From Pseudomonas sp. B21-028 (GTDB taxonomy: Bacteria > Pseudomonadota > Gammaproteobacteria > Pseudomonadales > Pseudomonadaceae): 64,000 nucleotides of DNA. Under the pieces are notes generated by a model that was not told the DNA's origin, made no database searches, and was given only the letters and a program-made list of their open reading frames with translations. Positions 39,086-64,000 of this stretch are shown here, piece by piece. The stretch covers positions 3,720,001 to 3,784,000 of the forward strand of contig NZ_CP087184.1 of NCBI RefSeq assembly GCF_024749045.1. Direction: 5' to 3'. The number at the start of each line of letters is the position of its first letter. Positions within the stretch are counted from its first letter, which is position 1. The position numbers and the translations under genes are program-made.

Positions 39086-40426
39086 ATGGAAGCACTCAAT
39101 TATCTCGAAAGTATCGAGTCGAATGCGCGGACCTATGCGCAGACTTTCCAGCGGCTGTTTGTCAGCGGCAAGGGAATGCGGATCAAGGACGCCAGTGGCC
39201 AGGAATTTCTCGATTGCCTGTCGAACGCCGGGACCCTGGCCTTGGGGCACAACCCGCCGCAAGTCCGGGACGCCGTGATGACGTTTCTCGCGGGCGATCA
39301 TCTGCAGCAGGCCCTCGATCTGGCGACACCGGCCAAGCATGCCTTCGTGCAAGAGCTGTTCTCGATGCTGCCGGCGAACATGCGCGAGACCAGCAAGATC
39401 CTGTTCTGCGGGCCCAGCGGTTCGGATGCCGTCGAGGCCGCCATCAAGCTGGCACGCCATTACACCCGCCGCTCGCCGTTGATGGCTTTTCACGGCGGTT
39501 ATCACGGAATGACTGCCGGGGCCTTGTCCGCCATGGGCAACCTGTCGCCCAAGAGCGCCGAAGGTCTCATTGCCCAGGGCGCACACTTCTTGCCGTTCCC
39601 CTATCGCTTCCGCTGTCCGTTCGGCACCGATGGCGAACATACCGATCAGTTGTCCATCGACTACATCCGCACTGTACTGTCGGACCCTGAAGGGGGCGTT
39701 GCGAAGCCGGCGGCGGTGATCGTCGAGGTCGTACAGGGCGAAGGTGGCTGTATCCCGGCCTCGGCCAACTGGCTGAGGAGCTTGCGGGAGATCACCCTCG
39801 AGCAGGATATCCTGCTGATCGTCGACGAAGTCCAGACCGGCCTGGGTCGTACCGGCAATACCTTCGCCATCGAGCACGCGGGTATCGTGCCCGACATCCT
39901 GGTGCTGTCAAAAGCCATCGGCGGCGGCTACCCCTTGTCGGTCATCGTGTATGCCAGGCATCTGGATACCTGGGGCCGCGGCATGCACGCGGGCACATTC
40001 CGCGGTAACCAGATAGCGATGATCGCGGGTGCCGCAACCATGCGTCAGATCAGGAAAGACAATCTGGTTGCCAATGCCGCCCGGATGGGCAAACGGTTGG
40101 AAAACGGCCTGCAGCAGATCGCGCAGCGGTTTTCCTTCATCGGCGACATCCGCGGTCGCGGCTTGATGATCGGCGTGGAAATCACCCAACCGACCACCAC
40201 CCAACGCGCCGGCCAGGCCGACGGCGCCCTGGCACAGGCCATCAAGCTCAAGTGCTTCGACAACGGCCTGATGATGGAGACCGGAGGACGCCACGGCGCG
40301 GTACTGAGGTTCCTGCCGCCCCTGACCATCACCGAGGGTGAAGTCGACATGGTCCTGGACCGGTTTGAACAGTCACTCGCAAAGATCGTCGAAACACGCC
40401 CCCAGGCGGCACGCGAAACAGTCTGA
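39086..40426 (+). CDS. dat: Diaminobutyrate--2-oxoglutarate aminotransferase
   Basis: 446 residues, class III PLP-dependent aminotransferase. Motifs: G-P-S-G-S-D-A-V-E-A-A-I-K-L-A (phosphate binding), H-G-G-Y-H-G-M-T, I-V-D-E-V-Q-T-G-L-G-R-T-G, and the PLP lysine in V-L-S-K-A-I-G-G-G-Y-P. It converts aspartate semialdehyde to L-2,4-diaminobutyrate using glutamate. The neighbouring synthetase has a Dab-specific module, so this is very likely its precursor supply. An acetylornithine- or GABA-type transaminase is the alternative. The ribosome site is weak. Confidence 0.88.
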   Translation: MEALNYLESIESNARTYAQTFQRLFVSGKGMRIKDASGQEFLDCLSNAGTLALGHNPPQVRDAVMTFLAGDHLQQALDLATPAKHAFVQELFSMLPANMRETSKILFCGPSGSDAVEAAIKLARHYTRRSPLMAFHGGYHGMTAGALSAMGNLSPKSAEGLIAQGAHFLPFPYRFRCPFGTDGEHTDQLSIDYIRTVLSDPEGGVAKPAAVIVEVVQGEGGCIPASANWLRSLREITLEQDILLIVDEVQTGLGRTGNTFAIEHAGIVPDILVLSKAIGGGYPLSVIVYARHLDTWGRGMHAGTFRGNQIAMIAGAATMRQIRKDNLVANAARMGKRLENGLQQIAQRFSFIGDIRGRGLMIGVEITQPTTTQRAGQADGALAQAIKLKCFDNGLMMETGGRHGAVLRFLPPLTITEGEVDMVLDRFEQSLAKIVETRPQAARETV

Positions 40427-40464
40427 AAAACCACCCTTTGCAGCACGCTAGCACCCGCCCCCCT

Positions 40465-41900
40465 TTGTGGGAGCGGGCCTGCTCGCGAAGGCGTCAACAT
40501 ATCCAACATCAATGCACGCTGACCCACCGCTATCGCGAGCAGGCTCGCTCCCACAGTAGTTCCTGGTGTTTGCTGGCTCTGCGTCCGACATAAATCACCT
40601 GTGGGAGCCGGGCTTGCCCGCGATGGCGTCAGCACAGCCAACATACCCGCCAGCTGACCCACCGCTATCGCGAGCAGGCTCGCTCCCACAGTAGTCCCGT
40701 GTGTCTGCTGGCTCTGCGTCCGACACAAATCCCTGTGGGAGCCGGGCTTGCCCGCGATGGCGTCAGCACAGCCAACATACCTGCAAGCTGACCCACCGCT
40801 ATCGCGAGCAGGCTCGCTCCCACAGTAGTTCCGTGTGTTTGCTGACTTTGTGTCTGACACAGATCCCCTGTGGGAGCGAGCCCTGCTCGCGATGGCGTCA
40901 GCACAGCCAACATCCCGGCAAGCAGACACACCGTTTTCGCGAGCAAGCCCGCTCCCACAGTAGTTCCGGGTGTTTGCTGGCTCTGCGTCCGACATAAATC
41001 ACCTGTGGGAGCCGGGCTTGCCCGCGATGGCGTCAGCACAGCCAACATACCCGCCAGCTGACCCACCGCTATCGCGAGCAGGCTCGCTCCCACAGTAGTT
41101 CCTAGTGTTTGCTGGCTTTGTGTCTGACACTGATCCCCTGTGGGAGCGAGCCCTGCTCGCGATGGCGTCAGCACAGCCAACATCCCGGCAAGCAGACACA
41201 CCGTTTTCGCGAGCAAGCCCGCTCCCACAGTAGTTCCGAGTGTCTGCTGGCTCTGCGTCCGACACAAATCCCTGTGGGAGCCGGGCTTGCCCGCGATGGC
41301 GTCAGCACAGCCAACATACCCGCAAGCTGACCCACCGCTATCGCGAGCAGGCTTGCTCCCACAGTAGTCCCGTGTGTCTGCTGGCTTTGTGTCTGACACT
41401 GATCCCCTGTGGGAGCGAGCCCTGCTCGCGATGGCGTCGGCACAGCCAACATCCCACAAGCCGACCCACCGCTATCGCGAGCAGGCTCGCTCCCACAGTA
41501 GTTCCTGGTGTTGGCTGGCTCTGCGTCGACACAAATCCCTGTGGGAGCCGGGCTTGCCCGCGATGGCGTCAGCACATCCAACATCCCGGCAAGCTGACCC
41601 ACCGTTTTCGCGAGCAAGCCCGCTCCCACAGTAGTTCCGGGTGTCTGCTGGCTCTGCGTCCGACACAAATCCCTGTGGGAGCCGGGCTTGCCCGCGATGG
41701 CGTCAGTACAGCCAACATACCCGCCAACTGACCCACCGCTATCGCGAGCAGGCTCGCTCCCACAGTGGTTCCTGGTGTTTGCTGGCTCTGCGTCCGACAT
41801 AAATCACCTGTGGGAGCCGGGCTTGCCCGCGATGGCGTCGGCACAGCCAACATCCCCACAAGCTGACCCACCGCTATCGCGAGCAGGCTCGCTCCCACAG
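40465..41900. repeat. Tandem array of 11 REPIN-like units, 132-135 bp period
   Basis: Eleven units begin with gtgggag at 40467, 40601, 40735, 40870, 41005, 41140, 41274, 41409, 41541, 41675 and 41810, so spacings are 134, 134, 135, 135, 135, 134, 135, 132, 134 and 135. Each unit is a REP (gtgggagccgggcttgcccg or a variant), a short conserved spacer with gcgtcagcacagccaacat, an inverted REP (cgcgagcaggctcgctccca), and a conserved linker (tttgctggctctgcgtccga). Units 4 and 6 are nearly identical to each other, as are units 2 and 5. The array fills the 1.5 kb gap between dat and macB. Apparent ORFs inside are repeat artefacts. Confidence 0.93.
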
Positions 41901-41924
41901 AGGACAGCGACGCTGGCCCCGACC

Positions 41925-43886
41925 TCAATCACGCGCCAAGGCATTGATCGGATCAAGTCGCGCCGCGTTGCGGGCAGGTACGAAGCCGAACACGATGCCG
42001 ATGAGTGTCGAGCAGACGACCGCGGTGATGATCGACCCCATCGAAAACACCATCTGCCATTCCTTGACGAAGATCGAAAAGACGTAGCCGATGCTGAACG
42101 ACAAGCCAATGCCAATCGTGCCCCCGAGCAGGCAGACCATCACCGCTTCCACCAGGAACTGCTGGCGTATATCGGACTGACGCGCCCCCACCGCCATGCG
42201 GATGCCGATCTCACGGGTTCGCTCGGTCACCGAAACCAGCATGATGTTCATCACGCCGATGCCCCCCACCACCAGTGAGATGACTGCAATGAGCGAGAGC
42301 AGCAGCGCCAGCGACTGGCTGGTCTTCTGCACCGTCTGCATCACGCTGTCGAGGTTGTAGGTGAAGAAGTCCTTGGTGCCATGGCGCTGCGTCAGCAGCT
42401 TGACCACGTTGTCTTCCACCAGCTTGCTCGGCTGCCCGTCCTTTATCCGCACCGTGATGCTGTCCAGGAAACGCTGGCCCAGCAAGCGCCCCGCCGCCGT
42501 TTCATAGGGCATCCAGATGTTCAGGTTCTTGCTGGTATTAAAGACACTCTTGCGGTCCTCGGTCACGCCGATGACGGTGCAAGGCAGGTTGTCGACGAGG
42601 ATCACCTTGCCCAGCGGGTCGGTGTGCGAGCCGAACAGTCGCTGGCTGGTGTTATGGTCGATCACCACCACTTGCGACTGCCGCCTCGAGTCGTCCTTGT
42701 TGAACGCCACGCCCGAGCCGATCTTGATCCCGCGCACCTGGAAGTAACTCTCGCTCACACCGTTGACGGTCGCATTGACGTCGATGTTCTGGTAGCGCAA
42801 CAGCAGGTTGCGCCCCAGGTTCGGGGTGGCGCTGTCGATGTAGTACAGGTCGCTCAGGGCCGTGACGTCGGAGAGCACCAGGGTTTCGATCGCCGTCGAG
42901 CGGCTGTCGCCCCAGTCGGCCCCGGGAATGATCTCGATGGTATTGCTACCGATTGCTTCGATGTCTTTCAGGACATATTGCTTGACCCCTTCGCCGATGG
43001 CCACGATCGATACCACCGAGGTGATGCCGATGATGATGCCCAGCATCGTCAGCAATGTTCGCATCCGGTGCGAGATCAGCGCGACCCACGCCATGTTGAA
43101 CGCTTCGCTGAACGGCCCGAAGCTGGCAAGCAGCCGGTTCGACGGCTTGACCTTGGTCGGGGGGGTGCCTTGTGGCGGCTGGTCTTCCATCGAGCGCTGC
43201 GGATTGGCCCGGTCGCTGACGATCTCGCCGTCGCGGATTTCGATGATGCGTTGGGCGTAGGCCGCCACTTTCTCATCGTGGGTCACGATGATCACCGTGT
43301 GCCCCGCCGCGTTGAGCTCCAGCAGAATCTTCATCACCTCCTTGCCACTGGTGGTGTCCAGCGCACCGGTGGGTTCGTCGGCGAGAATGATCTCGCCGCC
43401 GTTCATCAAGGCCCGGGCGATACTCACCCGTTGCTGCTGCCCGCCGGAAAGCTGGCTGGGTCGATTGGCCAGGTGCCCGGTCAGTCCCAGGCGGCCCAGC
43501 AGCTCCCCGGCACGGTTGTGCCGTTGCGACTCGGCGGTACCGGCGTAGATGGCCGGCATCTCGACGTTGTGCAAGGCACTCAGGTGGGGCAGCAAGTGAT
43601 AGCGCTGAAAAATGAAACCGAAGTGATCGCGACGCAGCTCCGCCAGCTCATGATCGTCCATCGAGCCGGTTTCGCGCCCGTCCACTTTGTAGCTGCCGGA
43701 ATTCGGATGATCGAGGCAACCGAGCACATTCATCAAGGTGGATTTGCCGGAACCGGACGCCCCCGTGATTGCCACGATTTCCCCGGCGTTGATCGTCAGG
43801 TTGATGTCCTTGAGCGCGATGAACGCCTTTTCGCCCGCTTGAAAGCTGCGGGTGATCCCCTCGAGCTCCAACAGTGGTCGCGTCAT
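41925..43886 (-). CDS. macB: MacB-type ABC exporter (fused ATPase-permease)
   Basis: 653 residues. The N-terminal ABC ATPase has Walker A G-A-S-G-S-G-K-S (about 42-49), signature L-S-G-G-Q-Q-Q-R and Walker B I-I-L-A-D-E-P. The permease follows: one helix, a periplasmic MacB domain and three C-terminal helices of FtsX type ([21 protein letters not shown]). With MacA it drives export to an outer-membrane channel. Such pairs commonly flank Pseudomonas lipopeptide synthetases and export the product. It lies 2 bp after macA. Confidence 0.94.
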   Translation of the reverse strand: MTRPLLELEGITRSFQAGEKAFIALKDINLTINAGEIVAITGASGSGKSTLMNVLGCLDHPNSGSYKVDGRETGSMDDHELAELRRDHFGFIFQRYHLLPHLSALHNVEMPAIYAGTAESQRHNRAGELLGRLGLTGHLANRPSQLSGGQQQRVSIARALMNGGEIILADEPTGALDTTSGKEVMKILLELNAAGHTVIIVTHDEKVAAYAQRIIEIRDGEIVSDRANPQRSMEDQPPQGTPPTKVKPSNRLLASFGPFSEAFNMAWVALISHRMRTLLTMLGIIIGITSVVSIVAIGEGVKQYVLKDIEAIGSNTIEIIPGADWGDSRSTAIETLVLSDVTALSDLYYIDSATPNLGRNLLLRYQNIDVNATVNGVSESYFQVRGIKIGSGVAFNKDDSRRQSQVVVIDHNTSQRLFGSHTDPLGKVILVDNLPCTVIGVTEDRKSVFNTSKNLNIWMPYETAAGRLLGQRFLDSITVRIKDGQPSKLVEDNVVKLLTQRHGTKDFFTYNLDSVMQTVQKTSQSLALLLSLIAVISLVVGGIGVMNIMLVSVTERTREIGIRMAVGARQSDIRQQFLVEAVMVCLLGGTIGIGLSFSIGYVFSIFVKEWQMVFSMGSIITAVVCSTLIGIVFGFVPARNAARLDPINALARD

Positions 43887-43888
43887 GG

Positions 43889-45040
43889 TCAGGCTCCCGC
43901 CACAGCTGGGGTGGGCTCACCGATGACGACCTTGTCGCCTTCAGCCAGGCCGTCCTTGATTTCAGCCCTGACGTTGTTGTTGATACCCGTCTGGACGTTA
44001 CGCGGCTGGGCCTTGCCTTCGGCATCCAGTACCCGGACCACGTAGCTGCCATCCTGGTTCCTCGGGCCCAGGGCCGCGACCGGAATCGTCAGCACGGCCT
44101 TGGCCTTGTCCAGGACAATACGGACCTGGGCCGTCATCGAAATGCGCAGGCGATGATCGGGGTTCGGCACGTCGAACAGGCTGTTGTAGAACACCGCGGT
44201 GTTCTGCTTGGGCGCCCCGGAGTTCTGGCTTTCGAGGAAGTTCTGCGGTGCCGGTTCAGTGCCGCGCAGCGTGGCGTAGTAGCGTTTTTCCGCTTCACCG
44301 AGAATGGTGAAATACACCTCTTGCCCGGGCACGATATGAATCACATCGGCCTCGGATACCTGGGCCTTGACGGTCATGGTGTCCAGGTCGGCCAACTTGA
44401 GCAGCACGGGCGCCAGTTGTTCGGCGATCACGGTCTGGCCTTCCTGGGTCACGATCCCCACGACGTAGCCGTCGATGGGCGCGACGATGTGGGTATAGGC
44501 CAGGTTGACCCGGGCCGTCTCCACCTGGATCTGCGCATCCTTGATCTGTGCGTCGAGGGACAGCAGGTTGGCAGCCTCCACCTTGTAGTTCGATTCGGCG
44601 GTCTCGTATTCCTGCTTGGAAATCGCGTCGTCCGGTTGCAGCACCTTGTAGCGATCGTAGGTGGCTTTCGCATCCTTGAGTTGTGCCGCGGTGGCTTGTC
44701 GCTTCGCCTTCAGGTTCTCTTCGTTGACCTGGGCCTGGCGCAAGGAATTCTGCGCCAGCAACGGGTCGATTTCCGCCAGCCACTGGCCCTTCTTCACCTT
44801 GTCGCCCAGCTTGACCTTGAGCGACTTCAGTTGCCCGGACACCTGGGCCCCGACATCGACCTGCTTGATGCCCTGGAGCGTCCCGGTGGCCAGCACCGCG
44901 TTCTCGATGTCGGTGCGCTCGACCGTGGCGGTCAGATACTCCGGCGGTTTGCCCGGCGACTGAGCGCTGTAGAAAACCAGGCCGGTCACCACGACCAGGA
45001 CAAGCACGATAGCGATTTTTCGAAACTTCGACTTTTCCAT
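43889..45040 (-). CDS. macA: MacA-type periplasmic adaptor
   Basis: 383 residues with an N-terminal membrane anchor (I-A-I-V-L-V-L-V-V-V-T-G-L-V-F-Y), lipoyl half (G-T-L-Q-G-I-K-Q-V-D-V-G-A-Q-V-S-G), long coiled-coil hairpin (about 90-170) and beta barrel (A-P-I-D-G-Y-V-V-G-I). It couples MacB to an outer-membrane channel; no separate channel gene follows macB, so PcoA or another TolC-like protein may serve. Its ATG is 78 bp after the NRPS stop, so read-through from the synthetase is likely. Confidence 0.94.
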   Translation of the reverse strand: MEKSKFRKIAIVLVLVVVTGLVFYSAQSPGKPPEYLTATVERTDIENAVLATGTLQGIKQVDVGAQVSGQLKSLKVKLGDKVKKGQWLAEIDPLLAQNSLRQAQVNEENLKAKRQATAAQLKDAKATYDRYKVLQPDDAISKQEYETAESNYKVEAANLLSLDAQIKDAQIQVETARVNLAYTHIVAPIDGYVVGIVTQEGQTVIAEQLAPVLLKLADLDTMTVKAQVSEADVIHIVPGQEVYFTILGEAEKRYYATLRGTEPAPQNFLESQNSGAPKQNTAVFYNSLFDVPNPDHRLRISMTAQVRIVLDKAKAVLTIPVAALGPRNQDGSYVVRVLDAEGKAQPRNVQTGINNNVRAEIKDGLAEGDKVVIGEPTPAVAGA

Positions 45041-45118
45041 AAATAACCATGAGTGCGTTGAGTTCAGGCCCGGCCAATGCAGCGCCGGGTTCCATGGGTG
45101 CGCCCAAAGGAAGGACGG

Positions 45119-64000
<18,882 letters not shown>

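Noticed and set aside
40465..41900. The tandem repeats considered as a CRISPR array
   Set aside because: Units are 132-135 bp, mostly palindromic REP sequence, and the intervals between palindromes are conserved, not unique spacers. No cas genes are nearby.
40045..41928. Minus-strand frames with repeated motifs such as N-Y-C-G-S-G-L-A-R-E-N and A-G-M-L-A-V-L-T-P-S-R
   Set aside because: They are translations of the REPIN array. The repeats keep a near-constant DNA period of 132-135 bp regardless of frame, and no ribosome site or conserved protein is present.

Overview
The window is high-GC gammaproteobacterial DNA. Its gene families (nirSMCFDLGHJEN, norCBD, dnr/dnrP, a pcoI/pcoR/rfiA-type quorum-sensing locus and a large lipopeptide synthetase) and its many REP/REPIN palindromes point to a Pseudomonas of the fluorescens lineage. 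The best fit is the P. corrugata / P. mediterranea / P. brassicacearum subgroup. This placement rests on recalled families and gene order, because no database search was possible.

Region 1 (1-3.7 kb) holds a 5'-truncated Cache-type histidine kinase with its NarL-type response regulator, a TetR-family regulator, and a periplasmic cyclohexadienyl dehydratase (pheC). Region 2 (3.7-24.6 kb) is a denitrification and nitric-oxide island. It contains norR facing dnrN/ytfE across a sigma-54-type promoter, nnrS with a small membrane protein, dnr-dnrP, norCBD, nirQ-norE-norF, and the long nirSMCF-DLGH-JEN run that makes cytochrome cd1 nitrite reductase and heme d1. DNR/ANR-type boxes stand in front of dnr, norC and between nirQ and nirS. 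The nar and nos genes are not in the window. Region 3 (24.9-29.3 kb) has an anchored sialidase-like protein of unknown role and a class II UvrA-like ABC ATPase.

Region 4 (29.4-64 kb) is a quorum-sensing-linked lipopeptide locus. It runs pcoR, a LysE-type exporter gene on the opposite strand, pcoI with a perfect lux-type box, rfiA, a convergent RND efflux operon (pcoA-pcoB-pcoC), a diaminobutyrate aminotransferase (dat), a tandem array of 11 REPIN-like units, and macB-macA. It ends in the 3' part of a giant nonribosomal peptide synthetase that continues beyond the right edge.

The visible synthetase modules read Thr-Thr-Ala-Dab-Ser-Leu/Ile from their specificity codes and end in tandem thioesterases. 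This matches in order the C-terminal part of corpeptin (Dhb-aThr-Ala-Dab-Ser-Ile) as recalled from the literature. The locus therefore appears to combine precursor supply (dat), assembly (NRPS), export (MacAB and the RND pump) and acyl-homoserine-lactone plus RfiA-type control. The denitrification genes work together to reduce nitrite through NO to N2O while sensing NO (DNR, NorR) and repairing NO damage (DnrN, NnrS).

The least explained items are the 11-unit 132-135 bp REPIN array inside the lipopeptide locus, a TetR-type operator in front of pcoA with no local repressor, a 29-residue hydrophobic ORF between a DNR box and dnr, and an atypical condensation domain where dehydrobutyrine would be formed.
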